Shown here in pieces: positions 48,930 through 59,399 of a stretch of DNA of 64,000 nucleotides. Source of the DNA: Brienomyrus brachyistius (Eukaryota > Chordata > Actinopteri > Osteoglossiformes > Mormyridae); assembly GCF_023856365.1 (NCBI RefSeq), contig NC_064550.1, positions 21,763,629 to 21,827,628 on the forward strand. Direction: 5' to 3'. Position 1 is the stretch's first letter. Every line of letters starts with the position of its first letter. Both the position numbers and the translations under genes were made by a program. The notes below the pieces were generated by a model. The model saw only the letters and a program-made list of their open reading frames with translations. It was not told the origin of the DNA and searched no databases.

Positions 48930-51900
48930 AGCTGTAGATCTCCTGGGCTGTCACTGTGATAACTATAAGTGGGTATTACCTCACCCTATCTACTGACGTC
49001 GCCACAAGAGGCGTTTGTGTCCACTTGTGCACATGGTGTCATGTTTGTTTACTGTGCTCCTGTGGAGATGATTATGCCATTCCTTATTAGCACCTTTGTG
49101 TGCCAGGGTGTGCGTGTGCCGCGTCGCATTCACGCACATGTGACCCTCCGCCACCCAATGGTATGGCACTTTACTGGTTGAGGATTTATAAGCCGTTTTC
49201 ATTGGACGAAAGGGGTAATGAGGGAAACTTGGCAACACAGTGCTAAGTGGAGACATGGGTATGACTTCCACCTCCAAAGCGTGGTAATTCATTTATATTA
49301 CTTTTTATAAGCACAGACGTACAGTAAATCATTTTCTAATTATTCTTGGCGAGTACCTAAAGGGTAACTAATCTGCATTGGAAATCACATTCATAGTTAA
49401 CGCTGCGCAATCTGTTCGCCGTCTCCTCCCACTCTAGACCCTCCATGATTTGAAACTCTGATTTTAATTCCCTACTTACACCCAGGCAGCAAACATCACC
49501 TCTCAGGCCCAGAGTTATAATCACCTACCAGGTCCGGAGACTATTATTATTATAATTTTCCGTTACTTAACAAAGCTGTTTGTGTAAAAACAGGACAAAA
49601 GGGAACTACAATGCAATCTCTGTTATCTGAATAATTGCCATAGTATTAAACATCAAAGTAAAAAGTTCTTTTTAATCCCATCCCATTGTATGTTCAAAGT
49701 CCACAGACTCCTAGAACCTCCTTAGAGTTCTGTTCTGTACACAAAATTAATGGTGGTTAGACCATGTCCAGAAAGTGCTTTTTATACCCCTAACTTCCTA
49801 GGCTGGCAATGGTCACATGACTGTGTACAAAAATAAAAAATCTAAAAATACGGGATGGACCATTCTTACCAACTTTATTGTTTTCATGACTATGGAACAA
49901 TTTATCATTACAATAATACATTGTATGGCGAATCATAATTACAAGTTAATTAGTTAGCTCTTAGAAACACTGATTTTAAACTCAAAGAAGTGTCTCAAGA
50001 CATGAGTAGTTTTTCCACTATTAAAAACATTTCCTGAGATAAAGTAAATTCGCATTTCATTCGAGTAAATTGCTTCTGGTAAGAATTTGAAACATGCAGA
50101 TTGAACATGGGAATCCATACATCTTTGTACCTTTAAGCAAAGATTGGATTTGCAATTGCTAATGCGAATCGAGCTAAACAAATTTCTTGGAAATAAAAAA
50201 TTTAATCAAAAAATGGAAGTATGCTGCAAGGGTGTGTGACACATGGCATAACTCATAATGACATAACATCACTTCTGTAACTAAATAATGAACTGGACAT
50301 CAAAATCATTCATAAAACTAATTCCATCGCTATCCTATTATAAATTACAAATGTAGCCATTTAAAAGATTTTCTTCAGAATTCAAATCATCCAATATCAA
50401 AATACCTCAAAACACAGCACAAAGCAATAATACGAAAATAGTCTCAATTAATATTTTAAATGTATTGATTTATTTAAAATCACAGAAACAGGATTGATGG
50501 AGGGGTGGATGTTTATTGTGTCTCTATATAACAGTTGCCATTTCAACAATGCCCAGAAATATCAATAAAAGAATCGATAAAAATATCCTTGAAACTACAC
50601 GGGCCAGAGAGGCATTCACTAAAAATGGAACTAAATACCTTCTATATGTTTCCTGCTGTGCGCTATTTACTGTGACGGGAACGTAAATAAAGCGCTGTTT
50701 TAAAATAAATAAACAATCATCTAACGCTGCACTGTGCTTCTAGCTCGAGGATGCCCCCTGTTGACCAGAGTGCGGAAAACATTTTAATAGGAAAAATGGA
50801 TAACTGAAGCGTCATAGCAACCACGTGATACAGTGACGTAAATGCCGAGCCACCTATCTGATGAGCCTGTTATGGGAAGAAGGTGACAAATGACAACTTA
50901 GGGTCCCAACTTATTCATATTTATTAAGGTGTGCTTGGCACTATCGAACACTCTTTAGTGTTCCCGTTTATTGCATTTAGTTACTTACTAGATTCTCTCT
51001 AGCGAGATTTTTGCTGATTATACGTTGCATCGTTTGCGATTACAAATCCAATGTTTTTATACCCTTTTCCCAATAGCTATCTAGCACCTGTTCCCGGTCA
51101 CTCACTGGAAGCTCAGCCTACTTATACATATAACACAGAGCTAAAGAGTGTAGTGAACCACTTTGCACCGTGTTCGCTTTAAATTATAATTGTACCACAT
51201 TATTTATTTAGTTATTTTTTAACATAAACACCGGACGAACCCGACAGCCCTTAGAATCTAAGCTTGCACTTTGATAACTGAATGGTTATGTATCATCAAC
51301 CTCACTTGTATGTTGATTGGGACAAACGAATCTGCCAAACGAATGTCTATATGCAATAAATGTTGGTTTGCGGTGAGCTCCCTCTAGAGGCTATTCTTGG
51401 TAGTGCAGGCAGTACAGTAGACCATGAATGTAGAATGTCTGTACACCTGTTTACAGAATGCTGAACCAAGTGAGGATGGCAGCTACAGTACATAATGAAG
51501 TAATATTAGCCACTGCACATACACATAAATGAGGGACTGAAAATGGCAGGGCAACATATAAATTATATAGTTATTTTTTAACATAAACATTAAACGAAAC
51601 CAACATACATATACATATATATAAAACTAGGTATAGATTATTCCAATCAAAGTTTGTATTACCACCTGAAACAAGTAACATACAGAAATGGGCAGGTTTT
51701 TCCCCACAGAGCACACCGGCCAAAACCAATATGTAAACATTACGATGTTTATTTTGGTCAACTGTTCACATATGTTCAAAACGATCGAGTGAAACGTGGT
51801 TAGACTGAAATGCTGAACGACGGCTTGTAATTTCTTCCTTCGAAGAGTCTGACATGAAGACACTTCACGGGAGAGCAGAATGAGAATATTGACCCGCAAT

Positions 51901-52030
51901 AGATCTCGATAAAACACAGCAAAACACCACAGATTAAGCAGAAGGAAATAGGGCTGCGTGGCCTTACAGTGAGCGATTGTGCACGAGGGGGGGCGTGTGT
52001 GAGTGTTGGTCAGGCTCTGATTCACATTAC
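48930..52030. other. Intergenic sequence between convergent genes
   Basis: AT-rich, with no recognised exon. A cluster at 50810-50841 combines GTCATAGCAAC (RFX half-site-like), CACGTG (50822-50827) and TGACGTAA (50834-50841). The 51627-52025 minus open frame (132 codons) is unrecognised. Confidence 0.35.
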
Positions 52031-52037
52031 GATTTAA

Positions 52038-52043
52038 TTTATT
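52038..52043 (-). terminator. bcl2l15: Candidate bcl2l15 polyadenylation signal
   Basis: TTTATT on the plus strand gives AATAAA on the minus strand, about 340 bp after the proposed bcl2l15 stop codon. Confidence 0.3.
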
Positions 52044-52382
52044 AACTTATCCAAGGATGATTAAATGACATCCTAACACAAATGCCAGTGCCCGGTATCT
52101 ACTGCGCCAGCTACAAGCACCCCTGTCAATAACCACTGCAGTTCATTCCTTGATCTATTGCTTTTTTTCACTGGCCATTACAAAGCGTCAATTAGGAGCA
52201 CCTGCTTTGAATGTTCTAAATCCCCACGGTAATCATTCTAGACCTGGACTCTCCCCTTTTAAGCCCCTCCCCCCCCCAAGCCCGACCTTTGAACGTATCC
52301 CTGGGTAGCATACAGAGTCTCGAGAGCCACCTGAGGTAGGTCTTTACGTCCAGAGTTCAGGCCTTTGTTGAACTTTGGATCC

Positions 52383-52403
52383 TTATTCCAGCGTGACTTG
52401 TGC
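52383..52403 (-). CDS. bcl2l15: Proposed bcl2l15 terminal exon (AQVTLE-stop)
   Basis: TTTTTTTAG at 52412-52404 is a good acceptor. In phase 0 it gives six residues and TAA, comparable to the five-residue ENLES end of the human protein. Another phase is open for about 48 codons (HKSRWNKDPKF...), so the frame choice depends on the exon 3 junction being phase 0. Confidence 0.45.
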   Translation of the reverse strand, partial: AQVTLE

Positions 52404-54608
52404 CTAAAAAAATAAAACCATTCATCAGTATCAAGTGTGGAAACCAAGATGTGCTACATCAGCCCAGAGAACAACAAATGTCAGGTACTCTGCAGCAGGA
52501 TTTCTCAGGCCAGTCCCAGGGGATGCAGAGACAGTCCACATTTTTGCTCCCACCGAACTCCCAACATGCCTGCTGCCAGGTATTCGGTTTCCTTGATTGG
52601 CTGGGAGCTGGGAGGGAGGAAAATGTGGACTGTGTGGGGGCTCCCCAGGACTGGGTTGAGAAACACTGTTATACAAGCCAGTGTAGAGAGAACGACAGAT
52701 AACTAATTACAGATAACTAAGGCCTAATTACACAACTAGGGAGGGTCCTGTATCATGAAGCTGGATTTTTGGGTTAGCAAGATAACTTGTTTTCAGATTT
52801 AAGGTAGTCTGGGCTAAATGGAAGAGATCAAGGACGAAGTCCACGTCAGCTGGAGTACCTTAAATCTGACAAGTTATCTAGTTGACCACCTTGCTTTGTG
52901 ATACGGGCTCCAGGCTCAGGGTCATAAACACCAGACCCAGAATGCCTCCGTTTCCATGTTAATCAAACCAAACTTTTCTTACTGTGAAATGTAAAGTGGT
53001 TCAGATGTAAACAGGCTATCCATACTGCCCTACAAAAGGTAAAACACAGTAACTGCATATTATATCAAAACTGATTGACTCGATGTGTGTGTAGTTTGCA
53101 TGTCCTCCTCTGAAATTCGGACATTCTTTGATTTCATATTACATATCCTCAGAAGGCCCTTGTAATCCCTGCAGTCACGCGCTCATTACTGCCAGTACAG
53201 ATGACATCATCCGCTCGCTACCCACCCAGCCACCTTGCTGAAACACCCAATTGGCCAGGTTCGTGTTGATGAAGGTCGCCATGGCTCCCTGGACGACGGC
53301 GCTCAGGTCTGGACTCTTCTTCTTGACGTACAAGCCCAGCGTGACGGCTGCCTTCAGCAGCTGGGGTTCGACCGCAACCCCTCCACTCTGGGCCACCCAT
53401 GATTCACAGAGGTGCTCCACACTGCTTTTAAATGCTGTCTGCATCTGGGGTGGGGGGGGGGGGGGAGACCAGGACTTTTATTTTATAAAACATTAATTAT
53501 TGCTTCGGTACTTTAATAAAAACGATAAGCAGGTTAGGATTAATGTTCATAATCAAACACTGTCTTGCTTATTCTACCCGTTCACCTGTTACTTTAAGAA
53601 ATATACATATTAGCTCACCTTGTCCACAGCGGCGTTTTGAAGCTCATTCATCAGCGGCTGTAACACCTTCTCGTCGTAATCATCACCCAGCGATCGCAGC
53701 TTCTCGGCGATCAGTCTAGGGTCAAACACGTCCTCCGAATCCTCTGTAAAGCAGTTTACTGAGTACAATACAATAGGCTACAGTATAGTGTTTGAGACAA
53801 AAAAAAAACACTCCGCATATCTAATGCAACTTTCCCGTCAACATCTCTCCATGCTTGTGGGCAGTTAGTAAAATGAATGGTTACACTTTCAATGAATTAT
53901 GAAAATACATAAATTCGGACTGGGTAAGCGTGGACAGGAAACTGTCCTGCGAATGTAGTTTTAGATGATTGCTTTAAAATAAGCAAAGACGATTAATACA
54001 AATATCAAAAATATAAATGTAAAAAATGTAAAAGTTTAATCGTGTAACGGAAACAAAACCTGCTTTAGGGGCTGGGGGATGAGATACCTAGTAACCTAAG
54101 GGATTAAGTCATCGAGAGACCGACCAACAGCTGACGTCACCCAGTTTACACAATAATAATAATAACAATAATAATAGATACCTTCCTATTGCCTAGTTGG
54201 CCACCCCATTTCTTAATCAAAATAAATCTAATCATTTACACGTTTTAAGTAAACGTGTATAAGTTGCTTACCCACATTGCTTATTAAAAGCTTTACATGT
54301 AACTGTATCAAGGAGCTAACAGTATATAAAAGAACTGCATCTGGACAAAAAACGATTAGCACATGATGAATATGTTTGGGAAAGCGAGGCTATGCGCCCC
54401 GTGCCGTCATACAAACACCATTCATTTATGCCGCTTTGGTCGTTTATGCATTAAAAACGGGACGTAAACAAACCTGCTCACCTGCGCAATGCAAAGCAAC
54501 GCCGTCCGGTTCCGTAAAGCCGCGTTCGTACTTAAATTTGACCATCACGTCTTCAAAAAGACAATTTATAATCATGTTTGTTTGTTCTTCTACCATCCGT
54601 GGAGCCAT
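52383..54608 (-). CDS. bcl2l15: Bcl-2-like protein 15 (Bfk), four coding exons
   Basis: A small Bcl-2-fold family member; the mammalian protein (Bfk) is weakly pro-apoptotic and cytosolic. Exons on the minus strand: 54608-54482, 53743-53619, 53444-53226 and a proposed 52403-52383, joined in phases 1, 0 and 0 to give 163 residues, which I recall as the human length. Matches to the human protein include VEEQTN near the N-terminus, FDPRLIAEKLRSLGDDYDEK (49-68) with a BH3-like L-x-x-x-G-D at 58-63, and a C-terminal BH2-like WVFQQGGW (150-157). There is no transmembrane tail, as in the family. The intron after GGW is the one conserved across Bcl-2 relatives; reading through it gives VGSER and a later stop. 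The start at MAPRM is the first ATG; MVEEQ at codon 5 is an alternative. It lies tail-to-tail with adora1. Exons 1-3 are well supported; the last is inferred. Confidence 0.85.
52494..52670. mobile_element. Self-complementary MITE-like element, copy C
   Basis: 'aggatttctcaggccagtcc' and 'cagtccacatttttgctccc' pair with 'gggagggaggaaaatgtgga' and 'caggactgggttgagaaaca'. It is the longest and best paired of the four copies and lies within the last bcl2l15 intron. Confidence 0.7.
53226..53444 (-). CDS. bcl2l15: bcl2l15 coding exon 3 (BH2-like region)
   Basis: Acceptor CCCCAG after a very long C run (14 Gs on the plus strand, 53452-53465). Encodes residues 85-157, ending TGG before GTGGGT. In BCL2 the same junction, when not spliced, yields the Val-Gly start of the beta isoform tail, as it would here. 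Confidence 0.82.
53619..53743 (-). CDS. bcl2l15: bcl2l15 coding exon 2 (BH3-like region)
   Basis: Acceptor TTTACAG, donor AAG/GTGAGC. Encodes residues 43-84 including EDVFDPRLIAEKLRSLGDD. No ATG opens it, so it is shorter than typical open-frame cut-offs. Confidence 0.85.
54482..54608 (-). CDS. bcl2l15: bcl2l15 coding exon 1
   Basis: Residues 1-42 plus one base. Ends CGCAG before donor GTGAGC. An ETS-like AGGAAGT lies upstream on the minus strand (54799-54793) with a GAAACGAA IRF-like half-site beside it. Confidence 0.82.
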
Positions 54609-54619
54609 TTCTTACAATA

Positions 54620-55210
54620 GCAGAACTGCGATCTCAATGTAAAAATCCTGTTTTCCGACCACCTATCCCCAATATAGTTATATAGCTTGGAGATATCTCG
54701 ACTCACGATATAAAATTCTTAATGAATATTTAAAAAATTCAAACGAGGTCTCAGCACAGGCTTCAATGTCGTATTTTCCCCTTTTCCCTCATACTTCCTT
54801 GATTCGTTTCCATACCCTAACGGCGAAGATATCTTATTAAAAGCTCCGCCCTCCGCAATGTCTACATTTATGACAGGCTGTTACTTCGCGCTCTTCACAG
54901 TGTGCTACCACTTTACTGGAGGCCAAAAGAACCGCAATCTTTGCATAAAAAAACAAATCGCGAGAAACTACTTCTGTCGATTACGTTTCCTCGTATATTT
55001 CCGGGTCCAAATTATAAAATTTAAACGACAAACGCCTGCAAAGGTTTAAAGCCCTTATATTTTCACCTATCACTGTAGTTAGGTTTTCGTTCTTTTAACC
55101 TTAGTGTGTCATAATTATTAATATTTTAATTTATTAGTATTACTGTGTATAGTTCATTCGTCTTCCAACGTCTTATATTGGACTGGATTAGTGAGTCTGT
55201 AGCCCTCTAA
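54620..55210. other. bcl2l15: bcl2l15 upstream sequence
   Basis: Presumed promoter side of bcl2l15. AT-rich without a clear CpG island or TATA element at the expected distance. Confidence 0.3.
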
Positions 55211-55217
55211 TACTCTA

Positions 55218-55342
55218 CAGTAATGTTTGCTATTCAGGCCTCAAAAACCCCCAGACAGTCTGCATTTTTGGGGAGCTGGGAGGGAGCAAAAATTGGGACT
55301 GTCTGGAGGTCCTCGAGGACTGGATTGGCAAACACTGCTGTA
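55218..55342. mobile_element. Self-complementary MITE-like element, copy D
   Basis: 'caggcctcaaaaacccccag' and 'acagtctgcatttttgggg' against 'gggagcaaaaattgggactg' and 'cctcgaggactggattggca'. The shortest copy, immediately before the 49-bp minisatellite. Confidence 0.6.
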
Positions 55343-55390
55343 GACTATCCCATGCAATGAAGTGTACAAAGCAGGGGAACCCTGGAAGGT

Positions 55391-56078
55391 AGGCGCCATC
55401 CTTAGGTGGGCATTCGTGTGGGCACCAGCGGCTTTAGAGGGACGCCGTCCTTAGGTGGGCATTCGTGTGGGCACCAGCGGCTTTAGAGGGACGCCGTCCT
55501 TAGGTGGGCATTCGTGTGGGCACCAGCGGCTTTAGAGGGACGCCGTCCTTAGGTGGGCATTCGTGTGGGCACCGGCGGCTTTAGAGGGACGCCGTCATTG
55601 GGTGGGCATTCGTGTGGGCACCGGCGGCTGTAGAGGGACGCCGTCATTGGGTGGGCATTCGTGTGGGCACCAGCGGCTTTAGAGGGACGCCTTCCTTAGG
55701 TGGGCATTCGTGTGGGCACCAGCGGCTTTAGAGGGACGCCGTCCTTGGGTGGGCATTCGTGTGGGCACCGGCGGCTTTAGAGGGACGCCGTCCTTGGGTG
55801 GGCATTCGTGTGGGCACCGGCGGCTTTAGAGGGACGCCTTCCTTGGGTGGGCATTCGTGTGGGCACCGGCGGCTTTAGAGGGACGCCTTCCTTGGGTGGG
55901 CATTCGTGTGGGCACCGGCGGCTTTAGAGGGACGCCTTCCTTGGGTGGGCATTCGTGTGGGCACCGGCGGCTGTAGAGGGACGCCTTCCTTAGGTGGGCA
56001 TTCATGTGGGCACCAGCGGCTTTAGAGGGACGCCTTCCTTGGGTGGGCATTCGTGTGGGCACCAGCGGCAGTCTGTCT
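55391..56078 (+). repeat. 49-bp GC-rich minisatellite, about 14 copies
   Basis: The unit is GGGCACCAGCGGCTTTAGAG + GGACGCCGTCCTTAGGTGGG + CATTCGTGT. Variants (CAGCGG/CCGGCGG, GTCCTTAGG/TTCCTTGGG) are arranged in blocks of like copies. Copies are over 90% alike, so the expansion is recent. The 105-codon minus frame that crosses part of it is an artefact, since 49 is not a multiple of three. Confidence 0.95.
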
Positions 56079-56089
56079 ACGCAAACAAT

Positions 56090-56618
56090 CCGTTTGGGTG
56101 GCCCCTGCTCCATGCCACTACCAGCAGGTGCTTCTAACTTCATAGGGGATTTGGTTTCATAAGACCAGAGAAGGAACCAAGTCTAGGATGCAGGACAGGG
56201 ATACCCCCTGGAGGGGATGGTACAGCCCATTACTGGGCACAGACTATATTGAACCAACACACACCATGGGCCATGATTACAAGTTATTCAGTTGTGAAAA
56301 ATGAGTCCTAAAGTGATCATTTGAATGCCCTTAAACTTCCAGAACCATAATGTAATTTTAAACAGATTATACTATGTGTAAATGAAAGCATAATTACAAT
56401 TTACCACAATTCTATTGAAAGTCAGGATGTATCTGACTATGTTCCACCATTGTAACGTCTATGTACAGTATGAATCAGACATAACTGCAATCCGTTAAGT
56501 CCTAGTCACTCTCGGAGTCGTAATGTTAAGTATTAAAGCATCAAAATTAGCATTAAGGATTAAAAATGTCTCATGCAGATGTGCACCTTGGCATTAAAAT
56601 TGTGCAGGCTGAGTGACA
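56090..56618. other. Intergenic sequence, nothing recognised
   Basis: AT-rich, no open frames of note. Confidence 0.4.
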
Positions 56619-56623
56619 TTTAT

Positions 56624-56911
56624 TGTCACGGGCGACCGCGGGCAGAGCGGCGATCGTGAGGGCAAGCGGGGAATCAGGAAGCAGGCAGGCAGGATTCGGG
56701 GCAAACGGGGATTTAATCAAAGGTTTTCGGGGAACAGGGAACATCGGACACTGACTGACATCAATGACGGACGAAGGACTCAGGTAAGACACGGACTGAA
56801 ATACACAGGACTGAGCACATGAACTAGATACAGCTGGGTACAATTGGGAGAAAACACGTGGGTAATCAGGGGGCGTGGCACACAGGAGGAGCGGACGAGC
56901 CGGGCATGACA
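56624..56911 (-). mobile_element. Solo LTR (288 bp) with perfect target duplication
   Basis: On the minus strand it runs TGTCATGCCCGG ... GCCCGTGACA, with a TTTGATTAAATCCCCG polyadenylation-type phrase near 56710. It is flanked by TTTAT on both sides (56619-56623 and 56912-56916). TG...CA ends plus a 5-bp duplication are diagnostic of retrovirus-like integration, and the absence of an internal region means LTR-LTR recombination. Probably a Gypsy-class fish element, related to 16414-16657. Confidence 0.8.
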
Positions 56912-56996
56912 TTTATGTTTTGTGTTTCAAATTTCAGTTCATGGGGCAACATTAAAGCTTCACTGCCCTTTTACAAATTAAAACATATCTGCCTGC

Positions 56997-57752
56997 TGTC
57001 ATGGATTCAGGACTTTCTGGACGAGGACGGGGCAGGCAGACGCTGATCCAGTGGCGGTTGACAGGACGAACAGGGTTTAACAACAGAACTGAAAACACTG
57101 GGAACACTACAAAAAAATATAGACCCTGAGGGGTCAAAAACCAAAAGAGGGAAAAACAAAGACTAACTACAAATGGGTCAGGGCAACAAGGGGCAGGCAA
57201 AGTATAAATAACACAACACAGGATAACTTCTAAGACTCTGAAACACCCAGTGAAAAGCACATGAACTACACCTAATGCGAGAACGTGACATCCAACAGCG
57301 ACCCACTGGGGAAGTGAACTAAGGCGGGAACATAAATATAGAAAATGAACCAGGAAATGATGCAGCAGGAGTGAGAAATGAAACAATCAACCAATCAGGG
57401 TAGAACACATAAGGACTGGCACAAGAAGACAGGCAACAGGTGAAACGACTAATTAATCAGGTAACTTAACAGAGAAACAGAATGTAACACCAGAGGAATA
57501 ACAAAGACAGGTAAAACACAACCACGGGTACAAAGCAAAAACCAAAACAAGTTATGAAACACAGGAACTAGAAAACCAATGGAAAAGGAATCTACACAAA
57601 CAGAGGAGGTGGGATTTGAACACACCACAGAGGGGTTTATAGGCTGCGCAATTAGCTCACTGAGCCATGCAGGACAGGATGGTTAGCGACACCTGCTGGC
57701 CAAATGGGGAGAAGACACGAAAGACTCGGGCAGGCGAGTGCTGACCCTGACA
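56997..57752 (-). mobile_element. Second solo LTR-like element (756 bp) with perfect target duplication
   Basis: Minus strand TGTCAGGGTCAGCACTCG ... AATCCATGACA. Flanks CCTGC at 56992-56996 and 57753-57757 are identical. It contains a tRNA-like block at about 57600-57690. No protein motif is visible inside, so it is a solo LTR or a short non-autonomous LTR element. It sits only 85 bp from the previous solo LTR. Confidence 0.7.
57595..57692 (-). mobile_element. tRNA-like SINE head inside the LTR
   Basis: Minus strand: A-box-like TGGCTCAGTGAGC and B-box-like GTTCAAATCCCACC in the right order and spacing. The head resembles that of the SINE at 39985 ('gcatggctcag'). It may be an insertion or part of the LTR itself. 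Confidence 0.45.
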
Positions 57753-57759
57753 CCTGCTG

Positions 57760-58605
57760 AAATTCTGTACAGATGAGGGAATTCTATAATGCATCTGGAA
57801 TCTGTATAAGAGAAAAGTAAAATATTCGATAACTGATATGTGAGTAAGGGTGGAACTTAAGAATTTTCGTTACTAGCCAACTGGGTTATTTCGGAAAAAA
57901 ATTATTGGTTCAGCCTACAATATACTTTTCAAGCAAAAGGCATAATAAAATATATCATACCTTGCAATAATGAATTGCCCTGTAATAAAGTTATTTTCGC
58001 ATCATATTTCATATATTGACCTTTTTTTCAAATATATCATTTATTAATTTGCATAAGCAGTTTATTCAGTCTGAGCACCACATGGTAACGTGGTCGGAAC
58101 ACATCCAATCCCTACCAGTCACCCAGCTCTCCATATATTTTCTGGTTATCAAATAGTCACTATATTTAAGTCTACAGTGGGATGCTTCAGCGATGCATCT
58201 ATTTTCTCGTTTCAATTCCATGCAGCTTGCCAGTATTAAAGGTCCCTATTAAAAAGCATTGCTCATGCTATTCTACTACTTCCGCTGGTATCAAAATTAA
58301 CAAATGCGGGAGCGCAAATAAATTATAACGCGTTGCGAGTTTAAAATTAACGCTAACACATCAACTTTGACAGCACTGCATGCATTTGTTTTTTAACTAA
58401 TCGGCGGTTTTTTTTAGTATTCGCCTTTACTCTTTGTCGAATTTAGTTTCCAGCCCTACATATGCGTCCCAAAAGTGGGATATATTTAGAGAATCGTAAT
58501 TCAACTAAAAAAATTGATAACATGGTATATACTAGCTCGGAATATGAGGGATTAGTACAAGCGATGGCAGAGTAGTTCATAAAGAAACTATGCATGCGTA
58601 ACAAG
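57760..58605. other. Intergenic sequence, nothing recognised
   Basis: AT-rich with no open frames above 60 codons and no repeats that I recognise. Confidence 0.4.
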
Positions 58606-58609
58606 CTGA

Positions 58610-58682
58610 CCATCCATTTTCCAAACCGCTTATCGCGGGGGGTCCGGAGCCTATCCCGGAAGCAATGGGCACCCCGTCTGTA
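58610..58682 (-). repeat. 3' fragment of the TGGA-tailed repeat
   Basis: 'ccatccattttccaaaccgc' then 'ggggggtccggagcctatcc' and 'cggaagcaatgggcacc'. Reverse-strand 3' end only; very similar to 61160-61240. A long G run (58736-58752) follows. Confidence 0.75.
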
Positions 58683-59399
58683 AAAGTTGATGGTGTCAAC
58701 ATGAGTTTTAAAGCATAGCCGGATGTTTCCACTTGGGGGGGGGGGGGGGGGGTGACAAAACTGTGTCTTGTTTGCCGTATGTGTTAGCGCACGTATGGGA
58801 TCACATTATTTTATCTACATATAGGGTCCCAACAGATCGCTTATGTAACGGTGCAAAGTGCCTGCATGGAACATGTTAATCTTTCCCAGGTAATAATATC
58901 CAAACTATGAGTTAATCATTAATGGGGCGTTGGTCAGTATATGAAGTACAAGCTCAGGGGTTGAAGATGGGCGAGTGGACTTTTTATACTACAAGCAATC
59001 TTATACAAGATTATTATGCAAAATTAAGTGAATTGATTGCTTAGAATTGACTGTTTAAAAATGCATCCACAGGAATCCCTACTTAAAGAAAGAGTTCGCT
59101 GCTTAGATGAGTTTGTAAACTGAGCCAAATAAAACCCTATTTTTTTGCAAACAATATCCAGCATTCATCAGCGTTTCTTTTTGCCAGAGTCTGTTATTTC
59201 CAAGCTTCAAATGCCAAGCACCTGCACCAAATGCCCATTCTGGAACAGCAGCACCCGGCACCAGAGATACATCCTTGTCCTCTGGTTGTGGATTAAGATT
59301 CTCCGTGCCCAGCATGTAGAGTATTAGGTGTCAGGCATGCCTTGACCGAAAAAATGATTGCTTGGAATCAGGAGACTGTAACCCACAGTCACAGATACA

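Noticed and set aside
53101..53116. Possible bcl2l15 acceptor (TTTCAG/AGGAGGACATG)
   Set aside because: The following sequence gives no Bfk-like tail and matches a phrase of the interspersed repeat, so the acceptor at 52404 was preferred.
55826..56143. 105-codon open frame across the 49-bp array
   Set aside because: Produced by tandem repetition; the period is not a multiple of three.
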